The position numbers were made by a program, and so were the translations under genes. Below are positions 26,272 to 35,419 of a stretch of DNA of 62,314 nt, piece by piece (positions within the stretch are counted from its first letter, which is position 1; each line of letters opens with the position of its first letter). Where the stretch lies: assembly GCA_012517145.1 (NCBI GenBank), contig JAAYVM010000136.1, positions 1 through 62,314 on the forward strand. The letters are read 5' to 3'. Under the pieces are notes generated by a model. It was given only the letters and a program-made list of their open reading frames with translations, searched no databases and was not told where the DNA came from. Origin of the DNA: Acholeplasmataceae bacterium. Lineage in GTDB: Bacteria > Bacillota > Negativicutes > Acidaminococcales > Acidaminococcaceae.

Positions 26272-26407
26272 ATTATTCGGCAAAAATTTTATTGCTTGAG
26301 AAGTGTGAGAACAGACTGTTTTGTTTGGTACTTTGCTATTTTGGAGGGAATTATAGAATATCGCCACTTGTTTTACCAAAAAAATAATGTTAGACTAAAT
26401 ACAAAAA

Positions 26408-26423
26408 GTGAATTAACATTCAC
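26408..26423. promoter_or_regulatory. Palindrome upstream of the YbhG-like operon, probable TetR operator
   Basis: GTGAAT-TAAC-ATTCAC is a perfect 6+6 inverted repeat 57 bp before the ATG of the adaptor gene. The operon ends with a TetR gene, so autoregulation through this site is likely. Confidence 0.55.
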
Positions 26424-26479
26424 AAAGCAATTATGAACTTTGGCTATGGGCAATTACAAAGCTAAGCGGGGGTAATAGA

Positions 26480-27475
26480 ATGGAAAAGAAATTTAAGGTT
26501 TTGATTCCGGTTTTGATTATATTAATAGCGGCGGGAGCATATTTTCTGCTTACCAGAAAGCAAGCTGATCCAAATCTTATCAAGGTATCGGGTAATATCG
26601 AAACAACGACTGTCGGCGTAGGCTTTAAAGTTGCCGGCCATGTTCTCGAACGGCCGGTTGATGAAGGAGACAGGGTCAAGAAAGGGCAGCTGATAGCTAA
26701 TTTAGAAACTGCTGATCTTCAGTTAGATGTTGCCAAGGCCAAGGCCCAACTGCTTGCCGCTCAGGCTACTTTGACACAACTAATGAACGGATCTCGGCAA
26801 CAGGATGTTTCTGCAGCAAAGGCGGCGTTCAACAGTGCTATCGCAGATAAGCAAAATGCAGAAGCAGAGTATCGTCGGAGCGAGGAATTGTTTGCGCAGG
26901 GAGCAATATCCGCGCAGTCCAGGGAAAGGGTTCAAACCACATATACAACTATGATCGCACGTGCTGACCAAGCGGAACAGCAACTCAGTCTGGTAGTTGA
27001 AGGGCCGAGACAAGAGGAAATTGCTTTGGCCGCAGCCCAAGTCGAACAGAATCGACAAGCCCTGAACTTAGCGCAGACTAGATTGGCATATGCGCAGGTA
27101 ACAGCACCAATAGATGGCGTTGTCTTGTCAAAAAATATTGAACCTGGTGAATACGTATCGCTGGGAACACCCGTAGTTACAATTGGCGAACTCGACAAAG
27201 TCTGGCTTAAGGCTTATATTGCTGAAACAGACTTGGGTAAAATTCAGTTGGGACAAAAGGTTTCTGTGACAACTGACACCTATCCGAACAAAAGCTATAG
27301 CGGAACTATAGGCTATATTGCATCGGAAGCTGAATTTACACCTAAAAATATTCAAACAGCGGAAGAACGGGTAAAACTTGTTTATCGGATTAAAATCATG
27401 ATTGATAATACTGCTCATGAATTGAAACCAGGGATGCCTGCCGATGCAGTCATTAAGTTAGGAAGGAATGAATGA
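26480..27475 (+). CDS. HlyD/YbhG-type membrane fusion adaptor of an ABC exporter
   Basis: A 331-residue periplasm-side adaptor. One N-terminal membrane anchor (VLIPVLIILIAAGAYFLL) is followed by a lipoyl-like half (VGFKVAGHVLERPVDEGD). A long coiled coil (about 75-190) is rich in Ala/Gln. The second lipoyl half contains APIDGVVLSKNIEPGEYV, and a beta-barrel follows. It matches YbhG of the E. coli YbhGFSR exporter. The four downstream genes encode the ATPases and permeases, with overlaps or gaps of 3 bp. It probably links the pump to export of drugs or other amphiphiles; substrate unknown. Confidence 0.88.
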   Translation: MEKKFKVLIPVLIILIAAGAYFLLTRKQADPNLIKVSGNIETTTVGVGFKVAGHVLERPVDEGDRVKKGQLIANLETADLQLDVAKAKAQLLAAQATLTQLMNGSRQQDVSAAKAAFNSAIADKQNAEAEYRRSEELFAQGAISAQSRERVQTTYTTMIARADQAEQQLSLVVEGPRQEEIALAAAQVEQNRQALNLAQTRLAYAQVTAPIDGVVLSKNIEPGEYVSLGTPVVTIGELDKVWLKAYIAETDLGKIQLGQKVSVTTDTYPNKSYSGTIGYIASEAEFTPKNIQTAEERVKLVYRIKIMIDNTAHELKPGMPADAVIKLGRNE

Positions 27476-27478
27476 GTC

Positions 27479-28417
27479 ATGGAAACCATTCGAACCGTCG
27501 GCTTGACCAGGGCATTTGATGGAAAAACAGCAGTGGATAATCTGAACCTGTCAGTTCAGCAGGGCGAGGTCTACGGATTAGTAGGGCCTGACGGTGCCGG
27601 CAAGACGACAATCATGCGGCTTCTCGCGGGAGTGATGAAACCAACCGCAGGTGATGCCTGGGTTAACGGTAATAATACAATTAGTGATTCGCGAGAACTT
27701 AAAAAGCAGATTAGCTATATGCCGCAGCGGTTCGGACTTTATTCAGACCTGACTGTTCAAGAGAATATAGACTTCTATGCTGACTTGTACAATGTCCCAA
27801 AAAAAATAAGAGAACAGAAGATTACTGAACTTCTGGCTTTCAGCAATATGGAACCATTCAGAGATCGTCAGGCAGGCAAACTGTCTGGCGGTATGAAACA
27901 GAAATTAGCCCTGGCCTGTGCCCTTGTCCATACGCCAAAAGTTTTATTGCTGGATGAACCGACAAACGGTGTCGATCCTTTATCGCGACGCGACTTTTGG
28001 AAAATTTTGTACAAACTGCTCGAGGAAGGAGTCACTATTTTCGTTTCTACAGCATATCTAGATGAAGCCGAGCGCTGCACACGGGTGGGGCTTTTGCACC
28101 AAGGAAAGTTAATTATTTCCGGTACGCCGGATGAAGTAAAGAATAACATGCGTGGAGTACTCGTTGAAGTTCTTTGTAAGTCGCCGAGAAAAGTTATGGA
28201 TGCGCTCATTTCCCGTCTAAAGCCGTTATCAGCGGGGCTATTCGGGGCCAAAATTCATCTCTTGTTGGAAGGGGAGGCGACGGACGCGCTGCGGTCAGTC
28301 AAAGACAGTCTAAGGGATATGGCAGTTGATGCTGAGGCTGCAATTGTCCTGCCTTCATTGGAAGATGTTTTTATTTCTATGTCAATGCCACAGGAGGGAA
28401 GTGGTTCCCATGGCTGA
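27479..28417 (+). CDS. ABC exporter ATPase, equivalent to the N-terminal half of YbhF
   Basis: A 312-residue ATPase. Walker A GPDGAGKTT, signature KLSGGMKQKLALACAL, Walker B VLLLDEPTNGVDP and the D-loop are intact. The switch position reads STAYLDEAERC, with Tyr where the usual histidine stands, a feature also known from YbhF-like first domains. In E. coli both ATPase domains are one 578-residue chain; here they are two genes overlapping by 8 bp. It couples ATP hydrolysis to the two permeases at 29384-31641. Confidence 0.9.
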   Translation: METIRTVGLTRAFDGKTAVDNLNLSVQQGEVYGLVGPDGAGKTTIMRLLAGVMKPTAGDAWVNGNNTISDSRELKKQISYMPQRFGLYSDLTVQENIDFYADLYNVPKKIREQKITELLAFSNMEPFRDRQAGKLSGGMKQKLALACALVHTPKVLLLDEPTNGVDPLSRRDFWKILYKLLEEGVTIFVSTAYLDEAERCTRVGLLHQGKLIISGTPDEVKNNMRGVLVEVLCKSPRKVMDALISRLKPLSAGLFGAKIHLLLEGEATDALRSVKDSLRDMAVDAEAAIVLPSLEDVFISMSMPQEGSGSHG

Positions 28418-29387
28418 TAATCTTGAGTCGTCTGAATATGCTGTTACAGTAGAGAATCTCGAAAAAAGGTTTGGAACTTTTCAAGCTGTCGACAAAGTTT
28501 CTTTTCAAGTGAAAAGAGGCGAAATCTTCGGCTTTCTCGGTCCTAACGGCGCAGGAAAGTCAACTACTATCAGGATGCTTTGCGGTATCGTTACACCGAC
28601 GGCTGGCAAAGCCAGCGTACTAGGTTTTGACGTATTTAATGATGCTGAAAAAATCAAGGCTAATATTGGTTATATGTCGCAAAAGTTTTCGCTTTACGAA
28701 GACCTTACGGTTGAAGAGAACATCGATTTTTATAGCGGTATTTATCAAGTTCCGCAGGCTGTAAAAATGGAGCGCAAAGAATGGGTTATAGCGATGTCAG
28801 GCTTGGAAGAGCACCGCAACAGCCTCACTTCAGTGCTGGCGGCCGGATGGCGGCAAAGACTGGCTTTAGGCTGTGCCTTGCTTCATAATCCCTCAGTGAT
28901 TTTTCTTGATGAGCCGACATCAGGTGTTGACCCCATATCCCGCCGTAACTTCTGGAGTCTTATTTATGAGCTTGCAGGTAAGGGCGTTACGGTCTTTGTG
29001 ACGACTCACTATATGGACGAAGCGGAGTATTGTGACCGGTTAGCGATGATTTATCGCGGGGAACTTGTTGCCATGGGTACGCCGGAGGAAATGAAAAGCA
29101 GGTATATGCCGACAGACATCCTGAGTTTAGAATGTCCGGAGCCGTTTGTAGTCCTGCAAAAAATCAATGAAATTCGTGAAGTCAAGGAAGCTGCGTTATT
29201 CGGACGTGGTCTTCACCTTTCCGTGCAAGAAGCGGAAAAGGCATTACCTATAATTGCCGACTTTTTGATAGGCAGCAAACTTTCTTATACCAGATTGGAA
29301 CAGATCAAACCTTCGCTTGAGGATGTATTTGTTTCCATAATTGAGGCGCGGGACAATCGGACCAGCGGGCAAGGGGTGACGAAATGA
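28410..29387 (+). CDS. ABC exporter ATPase, equivalent to the C-terminal half of YbhF
   Basis: A 325-residue ATPase, start ATG 28410 behind AGGAGGGAA. Walker A GPNGAGKSTT and Walker B VIFLDEPTSGVDP are intact, with the switch histidine in TTHYMDEAEYC. The signature loop is degenerate: VLAAGWRQRLALGCAL replaces LSGGxxQ, so one of the two ATP sites may be weak. This asymmetry, with an altered switch in the partner and an altered signature here, fits a heterodimer with one consensus and one degenerate site. It overlaps both neighbours. Confidence 0.9.
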   Translation: MADNLESSEYAVTVENLEKRFGTFQAVDKVSFQVKRGEIFGFLGPNGAGKSTTIRMLCGIVTPTAGKASVLGFDVFNDAEKIKANIGYMSQKFSLYEDLTVEENIDFYSGIYQVPQAVKMERKEWVIAMSGLEEHRNSLTSVLAAGWRQRLALGCALLHNPSVIFLDEPTSGVDPISRRNFWSLIYELAGKGVTVFVTTHYMDEAEYCDRLAMIYRGELVAMGTPEEMKSRYMPTDILSLECPEPFVVLQKINEIREVKEAALFGRGLHLSVQEAEKALPIIADFLIGSKLSYTRLEQIKPSLEDVFVSIIEARDNRTSGQGVTK

Positions 29388-30520
29388 ACTTTCAGCGTGT
29401 ATTCGCCATCATCCGAAAAGAATTCGTTCATATTATTCGTGATCCGCGAAGTCTTGCCATGGCTATTGCTATGCCGGTTCTTCTGATCTTTCTCTTTGGT
29501 TCATCGCTAAGCCTGGATGTTGATAAGGTTCCACTAGTCATCTGGGATCAGAATAGAACCAGCGATAGTCGTGAGTTTATTGGCCGGTTTACCGGTTCAC
29601 GTTATTTCCTGTTGTCTGGTTACGTAAACTCTTATGAGGAAATTGAGCAGTCGATCGACAAGCGCGAAGCTATGCTGGCGCTGATAATACCCACTGATTT
29701 CAGCCGAAAACTGGAAACCGGACGTAAAGCAGATGCCCAATTGATTGTTGATGGCAGTGATTCAAATACTGCGACCATAGCGATTGGCTACGCCAAAACG
29801 GTAACCGACAGTTATACAAGTTCTTTGATGCTCAAAACAGCGCAAAGGCAGGGCGAAAAAAAGGTAGGCATCCCGCTTGAAGCTAAGCCGCGGATATGGT
29901 TCAACCAAAATATGCAGGCGAAGAATTATATTATACCTGGCTTGATTGCGGTAATCATGATGGTTATTGCTGCCTTGCTTACCTCATTAACCATAGCACG
30001 CGAATGGGAAAACGGAACCATGGAACAACTGCTGACTACTCCTTTGCAGCCAAGGGAATTGATTTTGGGTAAACTGGTCCCTTATTTCGCCATTGGCATG
30101 TTTGATGTTTTACTGGCGGTTTTAATTGGCGAGTTGCTTTTTCAGGTTCCCCTGCGAGGCAATGGAGCCCTGGTCTTTTGCATGGCAGCATTGTTTTTGC
30201 CGGGAGCCCTTACGATGGGTATGCTTGCCGGCATTATAACGCGTTCGCAGCTTGTTGCAAGCCAGTTAGCGATGGTGTTGACTTTCCTGCCCTCATTCCT
30301 GTTATCGGGCTTCATGTATTCTATCGCCAATATGCCTCCTTTCCTACAAGGCCTGACCTACGTGGTGCCGGCTCGTTTCTTTGTGGCAATTTTAAAAAGG
30401 ATTTATCTCAAGGGGGCTGGCTTGGAGATGTTAATCATGGAGGCTGTGGGTTTACTTGTTTTTGCGGTTGTGCTGATAGTAGTTGCCAATATTAAGCTGA
30501 AAAAAAGTTGGTGTAGCTGA
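29384..30520 (+). CDS. ABC-2 type permease, YbhS-like
   Basis: A 378-residue permease. One N-terminal helix (ILFLFG-type, MPVLLIFLFGSSL) is followed by a roughly 150-residue extracytoplasmic domain and five C-terminal helices. The segment REWENGTMEQLLTTPLQP is the coupling helix region of ABC-2 permeases. It overlaps the upstream ATPase by 4 bp and the downstream permease by 1 bp. It pairs with the next gene as a heterodimeric channel. Confidence 0.9.
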   Translation: MNFQRVFAIIRKEFVHIIRDPRSLAMAIAMPVLLIFLFGSSLSLDVDKVPLVIWDQNRTSDSREFIGRFTGSRYFLLSGYVNSYEEIEQSIDKREAMLALIIPTDFSRKLETGRKADAQLIVDGSDSNTATIAIGYAKTVTDSYTSSLMLKTAQRQGEKKVGIPLEAKPRIWFNQNMQAKNYIIPGLIAVIMMVIAALLTSLTIAREWENGTMEQLLTTPLQPRELILGKLVPYFAIGMFDVLLAVLIGELLFQVPLRGNGALVFCMAALFLPGALTMGMLAGIITRSQLVASQLAMVLTFLPSFLLSGFMYSIANMPPFLQGLTYVVPARFFVAILKRIYLKGAGLEMLIMEAVGLLVFAVVLIVVANIKLKKSWCS

Positions 30521-31641
30521 TGGCATATGAGCGCTTGAAACAAATGATTCGCAAAGAGTTTATTCAGGTCTTTCGCAATAAGAAGATGCGGGCGATCGTT
30601 TTTGTCATGCCTGTTATCCAGAGCTTGATTTTCGGCTACGCAGTCACGACCGATGTTAAGGACGTTAAGACTGCCATATATGACCAATCTGCGACTCCTG
30701 AAAGTCGTGAATTGTTAGATAGGTTTACGCGATCGGGCTATTTTACCATTACAGAAAGACTTCGAAGCGACCGAGAAATAGACGATATTCTTAATCGTGG
30801 GGCGGCAGCAGCCATCATAAAAATTCCGCCTGATTACAGCAGGCAAATAGCTTCCGGTGATACAGCCTTTGTTCAAATCATTGTAGATGGAACGGACTCT
30901 AACACTGCCGGCCTGGTTTTGAACTATGCAGGCAGCATCATTCAAAAGGACGCTTTGCAAATTTTGGAACAAAGGTCTGGAGCTGCCGGTAAGAAAATAG
31001 GTGTCGAGCTTGAAACACGAGCCTGGTTTAATGAAAACCTGACAAGCAGGAATTTTTATGTGCCGGGGGTCATTGCAGCTATCGTCATGCTCGTTACGTT
31101 GTTATTGACCAGTATGTCTGTAGTCCGGGAAAAAGAGATGGGCACAATGGAGCAGATTGTTGTGACGCCGATAACATCACTTGAATTCATTTTGGGCAAA
31201 ACAATGCCGTCAATTATCTTAGGTTTCGCTAATATGCTTTTTGTTACGCTGATCAGCATTTTTTGGTTTGACATACCGGTTCGGGGTAATATCATGACAC
31301 TGGCGGTTGCTAATGGTGCCTATTTGATGACGACTATCGGCATTGGCTTACTTATTTCAACCTTATCGGAAACTCAGCAGCAAGCTATGATGTCGACTTT
31401 CTTCTTTTATCTTCCGGCGGTGCTGCTGTCCGGCTTCATGTTTCCTATTGCGAATATGCCGGCTGTGGTACAAGTTATAACCTATTTAAACCCCTTGCGA
31501 CATTTTTTGGTGATTATCCGGGGTGTTTTTCTGAAAGGTCTGGGCTTTGCGATATTGTGGCCGCAAATAATGGCGTTATTTATAATTGGCGTCTTGGTAT
31601 TGGCCTTGGCCGTCAGGAAGTTCAGCAAAAATATAGCTTAG
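30520..31641 (+). CDS. ABC-2 type permease, YbhR-like
   Basis: A 373-residue paralogue of the upstream permease with the same plan. It shows VMPVIQSLIFGYAVTTDV, an external domain with IIVDGTDSNTAGLVLNYAG, the coupling segment REKEMGTMEQIVVTPI, and a C-terminal helix bundle. Its first base is the last base of the previous stop codon (TGATG), so translation is tightly coupled. It completes the YbhGFSR-like pump. Confidence 0.9.
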   Translation: MAYERLKQMIRKEFIQVFRNKKMRAIVFVMPVIQSLIFGYAVTTDVKDVKTAIYDQSATPESRELLDRFTRSGYFTITERLRSDREIDDILNRGAAAAIIKIPPDYSRQIASGDTAFVQIIVDGTDSNTAGLVLNYAGSIIQKDALQILEQRSGAAGKKIGVELETRAWFNENLTSRNFYVPGVIAAIVMLVTLLLTSMSVVREKEMGTMEQIVVTPITSLEFILGKTMPSIILGFANMLFVTLISIFWFDIPVRGNIMTLAVANGAYLMTTIGIGLLISTLSETQQQAMMSTFFFYLPAVLLSGFMFPIANMPAVVQVITYLNPLRHFLVIIRGVFLKGLGFAILWPQIMALFIIGVLVLALAVRKFSKNIA

Positions 31642-31665
31642 AAATAATAAAAAGGAGTGATTAAA

Positions 31666-31890
31666 ATGGCAAAGATTTTTATTAACAGGGAAGAATGTAT
31701 CAGTTGTGGGGCATGCTGGTCGACCAGCCCCGAAGTTTACGAACAAAACATGGACGATTCGAAAAGTCAAATAGTAAGTGAACTAAGAGTAGATGGCAAC
31801 AATGCTGTAGGAATGGCTTAAGGTAATTTGGCTGAAAAGGCCCAACAGGGAGCAGACAGCTGCCCCATTCAAATAATCACAGTAGAATAA
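31666..31890 (+). pseudogene. Ferredoxin-type [4Fe-4S] protein interrupted by an in-frame TAA
   Basis: ATG 31666 has a good ribosome site (AAAGGAGTG). The frame encodes a small ferredoxin: C-x2-C-x2-C in ECISCGACWS, and the fourth cysteine in SCPIQIITVE near the end. A TAA at 31819-31821 splits it after residue 51. The same frame then continues for 22 more codons to TAA 31888 and contains the required last cysteine. The uninterrupted product would have 74 residues, the normal size of a one-cluster ferredoxin. It is either a recent nonsense mutation, a sequencing error, or a two-part product. It lies in the pump operon, 24 bp behind the last permease. Confidence 0.75.
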
Positions 31891-31988
31891 GCCGTAAAGC
31901 TTAATTATGGTGAGAACCAAATATCTGCAAATAACAGGTGAAATAAGTCTGCCAGAAGCAGCTGCGGTGAATTGCCAGGAGGGTTGAT

Positions 31989-32576
31989 GTGAGAGAACGC
32001 AAATGTACAGAAATCAGAAAAGAAGAAATCGTGCGCGCGGCCCTATCGCTAGTCGAGCAGAACGGCTTAGATAAACTGAATATCAATGATATTGCCACAA
32101 AAATCGGGCTCGTACCAGCCTCTATCTATCGCCATTTTAAAGGTAAAGATGAGATAATAATGGCTCTTATTGAATTTGCGGACAGCAGTTTAAAAGATAA
32201 CCTGATTCGGGCAAAGGCTTGTGACGGTACGGCAATAGATAAATTAGAATTGCTTTTTAGGCTGCATGTCAAATTGCTTAGAGAGGAAGCAGCAATACCT
32301 AGAATACTTTTTTTCCTTATGAGCAGCAATCGTAATCCTGAAATTAAAGCTGATATGCTGACAGCAGTCGGTTCCTATGTTCAGCAGGTAAAAAAACTTT
32401 TGCAGCAAGGACAAAAGCAGGGTGAAATAAGCCCAAATGTCGACGCTATGGCAGCCGCGATGCTGTTTTTAGGTATGGTTCAGCCGTTAGTCATCCTTGG
32501 GCAGGTTAATCCTAAAATATTGAAGGATTATCCAGCGAAGCTCTGGCAAAATTATCGACGGTCAATAGCATTATGA
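31989..32576 (+). CDS. TetR family regulator of the export operon
   Basis: A 195-residue repressor starting at GTG 31989 behind GGAGG. The N-terminal helix-turn-helix reads KLNINDIATKIGLVPASIYRHF, with the recognition helix at ASIYRHFKGKDE. The C-terminal helical part is the ligand pocket. E. coli YbhGFSR is preceded by the TetR-type CecR (YbiH); here the regulator closes the operon. The palindrome at 26408-26423 is its most likely target. Ligand unknown, possibly a drug-like substrate of the pump. Confidence 0.88.
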   Translation: MRERKCTEIRKEEIVRAALSLVEQNGLDKLNINDIATKIGLVPASIYRHFKGKDEIIMALIEFADSSLKDNLIRAKACDGTAIDKLELLFRLHVKLLREEAAIPRILFFLMSSNRNPEIKADMLTAVGSYVQQVKKLLQQGQKQGEISPNVDAMAAAMLFLGMVQPLVILGQVNPKILKDYPAKLWQNYRRSIAL

Positions 32577-32638
32577 TTGTTTAAAAGGGCAATTTGCATA
32601 GGAAACCATTTTCATGAAAAATCAAAGGAGGCGAGCGT

Positions 32639-33196
32639 ATGAAGGCAACCGGTGCTCTAAAACACGAACATGAAGCAATCAGACTTATGCTGCAAATTAT
32701 GGAGGCGGCCTGTGTTAAAATCGAAACCGAAAAAAAGGTCCACGTAGCTGATGTTGACGAAATGATTGACTTTCTTAAGGTTTTTGCGGACCAATGTCAT
32801 CACGGGAAAGAAGAAAACATCTTATTCCCTTGTCTGGAAAAGGCTGGTATACCGAGGGAAGGCGGTCCAATTGGCGTCATGCTTGCGGAGCATGAGCAAG
32901 GCAGAAAATATATCGCCAACATGGGCAGAGCTCTGACCGATTATGAGGACGGAGCTGCTACCGGATTGACCGACTTGGTTGAAAACATCAGGTCTTATGC
33001 TGAACTGTTGGAACAACATATTAACAAGGAGAATAATGTGTTGTTTGCTATGGCAGATAGGGTTTTGACGGAAGAGACACAGGATGGATTGTTTGAGGAG
33101 TTCGAAGAACTCGAAGAGGATGTTATCGGAAGAGGCAAACACGAAGAATTACACAAACGGTTGGAAAGATTAAGCGGAACATATTTAAAAGACTAG
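32639..33196 (+). CDS. Hemerythrin HHE domain protein
   Basis: A 185-residue four-helix protein. Diiron ligands appear in order: LKHEHEAIR, HHGKEENILFPCLE, AEHEQGRKYI and HINKENNVLFAMAD. Such stand-alone proteins bind O2, NO or iron and are common in anaerobes. The start ATG 32639 follows AGGAGGCG. It lies 62 bp behind the TetR gene and may be read through from that operon. The exact role cannot be read. Confidence 0.88.
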   Translation: MKATGALKHEHEAIRLMLQIMEAACVKIETEKKVHVADVDEMIDFLKVFADQCHHGKEENILFPCLEKAGIPREGGPIGVMLAEHEQGRKYIANMGRALTDYEDGAATGLTDLVENIRSYAELLEQHINKENNVLFAMADRVLTEETQDGLFEEFEELEEDVIGRGKHEELHKRLERLSGTYLKD

Positions 33197-33221
33197 TTTT
33201 GCTAAAAACTAGTTAAGACGA

Positions 33222-33266
33222 AAAAAAGGAACCATGCTAGTTTAGATACTAGCTTGGTTCCTTTTT
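33222..33266. terminator. Bidirectional terminator between hemerythrin and HAD genes
   Basis: AAAAAGGAACCATGCTAGT pairs, with one bulge, with ACTAGCTTGGTTCCTTTTT between convergent genes. Confidence 0.85.
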
Positions 33267-33272
33267 GCTATT

Positions 33273-34049
33273 TCAGACTGTTGCAATATCACCGACGCCG
33301 TCGAGTATTAGCCTTGGCCGATATGGATACTGTTTGATACCTTCTCTGGAAGTTACTCCGGAAAGGACAAGAACAGGGTCGAGGCCGCTTTCGATACCGG
33401 CGATGATATCAGTATCCATGCGATCACCAATCATTGCTGTTTCAGCCGAATGAATGCCCAATATTTGTAAACCTGTCCGCATCATCAATGGGTTTGGTTT
33501 GCCAACATAATAAGCTTCTTTGCCGGTAGTCATCTCAATGGGCGCAACAAGTGCGCGGCAGGCTGGTATGATTCCCGTTTCTGAAGGGCCTGTCAGATCT
33601 GAATTGGTGCCTATCAATCTGGCACCATTCATTACATGGTGCATGGCTCGGCAGATATGTTCATAATTGTAGTTGTTGGTTTCACCAACGACCACATATT
33701 CAGGGTCAACGTCATTAAAAGTTATTTTGGCATCATGCAGCGCATTGAAGAGGCCGGGACCGCCGATTACATAAGCGGTGCAGCCAGGAGACTGGCGGTG
33801 CAAAAATTTTGCTGTTGCCAACGCACTGGTGTAAAAGTGGCTTTCGTCAACATCAAGCCCCATTCTCTTGAGTTTTTGCTGCAGCTCTCTGGGTGTTCTG
33901 CTGCTGCTGTTCGTGAGGAATAAGAACTCTTTATTTTCACGGTATAACCATTCGACAAATTCTTTAACGCCAGGCAGGAGATCGTTACCTTTGTAGATAA
34001 CACCATCCATATCACAGATAAAGCCTTTTTTTGCTCGTAATGTTTCCAT
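33273..34049 (-). CDS. HAD-IIA family hydrolase (NagD / p-nitrophenyl phosphatase type)
   Basis: A 258-residue phosphatase. The four HAD motifs are ICDMDGVIYKG (nucleophile Asp), FLTNSSSRTP, KPNPLMM (Lys) and MIGDRMDTDI (acid pair), with the C2 cap between II and III. Family members dephosphorylate nucleotides or sugar phosphates, or clear damaged metabolites. It diverges from the PfkB kinase gene across a 234-bp gap. Substrate not deducible. Confidence 0.88.
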   Translation of the reverse strand: METLRAKKGFICDMDGVIYKGNDLLPGVKEFVEWLYRENKEFLFLTNSSSRTPRELQQKLKRMGLDVDESHFYTSALATAKFLHRQSPGCTAYVIGGPGLFNALHDAKITFNDVDPEYVVVGETNNYNYEHICRAMHHVMNGARLIGTNSDLTGPSETGIIPACRALVAPIEMTTGKEAYYVGKPNPLMMRTGLQILGIHSAETAMIGDRMDTDIIAGIESGLDPVLVLSGVTSREGIKQYPYRPRLILDGVGDIATV

Positions 34050-34283
34050 AATATTATTCCTTTCTGTTGCTTCTAATATATGTATTCAAGAACATCATAC
34101 AAAATTAAATGCAAATTAGCCATAGGAATACATTAATTTCCTGTAAATTTTTTAGTATTATTATAAATTGAACATAAGAAATAGCGTTCAAGATACTAAG
34201 GCAGGAAATATTCAGCAGACAGCGAAGAGTACAGCAGATTAGAAATATTGTGTTTTATTGCAGAACAGAAAGGAAAGAAGCAA

Positions 34284-35363
34284 ATGCTTGATATTATTGG
34301 CATTGGTTCACTCAATCTGGATTATACGTTAACAACTGAAAAACTGGAAGCGTTGCCAGCTGCGGTCCATAAAGAACTGATGGCGAAGATAGAACGCGGG
34401 GCGGAGAGGTTTGCCGCGGAAGCAGCTATCAAAGAAATCATCGAGTTTCTGGACAATGATTATTTCAGAATAACTTTAGGAGGTTCCGCTTTCAATACTT
34501 GCAGCGCGATGGCGGCGCTTGCTTCAGGGCTTGAGGTGGGCTGCATAGGTGTGGCTGGTAGTCATAAAAGCGGTGCACCTGATTTTATAGATAGCATGAA
34601 CGCACTGGGAATTGACCATAGGTATGTAAACCTGCGAGAGGGTAAAGATAGCGGACTTTGCCTCTCCTTGAATCACGATGGTATACGGTCATTTCTTTTT
34701 GCGCCGGGAAGTAACAACGATATGGCGACCTATCTTAAGGATAATTACCAGACAATCTTAGAATATGTCGCTAAGGCCAGGCTTGTGCAGATTACTCAAT
34801 TTGCTGATGAAAGGATTGCGGTTTTGCTCATGCAGCTTCTTCTTGATGCCAGAATACGCAACCCGTTGCTGAAGATAAGCTGCGACCCCGGGTATTGTTG
34901 GTTGGAAAATCTTACACCTGCTGTTAGGAATATAATAAGGAAGTCAGATTATCTTTTTCTTAATTCAATTGAGCTGAATAAGCTTGCCGGCAGGCAGAAC
35001 ATAAAAACGGATCTGGCTAAGGCGAAAAAAATTCTGACTGATGGAGCCGAAAAATTAACCATTATAGTCAAAGCAGAAACAGAAATCAAAATTTACCAAT
35101 TGGAAAATAAAGAAATTATTGAGCAGATTTTTCCGATCGACGTTCTCTGCAATGAAGAAATTGTCGATGCTACCGGTGCCGGGGATGTTTTCGCCGCGGG
35201 CTTCTTAACAACTCTTCTTATGTATGGCGATAGAGCTGTCACAGAAGCGGTTGATCTCGGGATGCGTTTTATGCGGGCTAAATTACTGTTGCCGCCGGAA
35301 AAATTATATACGGAACTAGCTAAAATATTTGAGCTAGTTCAAGAAAACCTCAACCATAAATAA
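34284..35363 (+). CDS. PfkB family sugar or nucleoside kinase
   Basis: A 359-residue cytosolic kinase, start ATG 34284 behind AAAGGAAAG. The N-terminus IIGIGSLNLDYTL and the glycine-rich LGGSAFNTCSAMAAL are PfkB signature 1. The C-terminal DATGAGDVFAAGFL is signature 2, with the catalytic aspartate. The insert after residue 20 and the long helical N-terminal part set it apart from ribokinase proper. It is a single gene ended by a bidirectional terminator. Its substrate cannot be named. Confidence 0.87.
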   Translation: MLDIIGIGSLNLDYTLTTEKLEALPAAVHKELMAKIERGAERFAAEAAIKEIIEFLDNDYFRITLGGSAFNTCSAMAALASGLEVGCIGVAGSHKSGAPDFIDSMNALGIDHRYVNLREGKDSGLCLSLNHDGIRSFLFAPGSNNDMATYLKDNYQTILEYVAKARLVQITQFADERIAVLLMQLLLDARIRNPLLKISCDPGYCWLENLTPAVRNIIRKSDYLFLNSIELNKLAGRQNIKTDLAKAKKILTDGAEKLTIIVKAETEIKIYQLENKEIIEQIFPIDVLCNEEIVDATGAGDVFAAGFLTTLLMYGDRAVTEAVDLGMRFMRAKLLLPPEKLYTELAKIFELVQENLNHK

Positions 35364-35372
35364 CATAAAAAA

Positions 35373-35418
35373 CCTCCCTTTGTAGTTTTATTGTCTAACA
35401 AAGGGAGGCCTTTTGTTT
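35373..35418. terminator. Bidirectional terminator between the PfkB and hydrogenase genes
   Basis: CCTCCCTTTGT (35373-35383) pairs with ACAAAGGGAGG (35398-35408), followed by CCTTTTGTTTTTT on the plus strand and AAAAAA-flanked on the other. Confidence 0.85.
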
Positions 35419-35419
35419 T

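Larger units (their letters stand above)
26158..26479. other. Intergenic region between arsB and the export operon
   Basis: It holds a terminator (26243-26271) and a palindrome (26408-26423). A short stretch at 26166-26182 (GGGGACGTTCCTTTTG) resembles sequence often seen at the ends of REP-associated or IS200-like elements; no transposase is present. Nothing else is recognised. Confidence 0.4.

Noticed and set aside
31819-31821. Programmed recoding at the in-frame stop of the ferredoxin
   Set aside because: The codon is TAA, not the TGA or TAG used for selenocysteine or pyrrolysine, and I see no recoding signal; mutation or sequence error is simpler.
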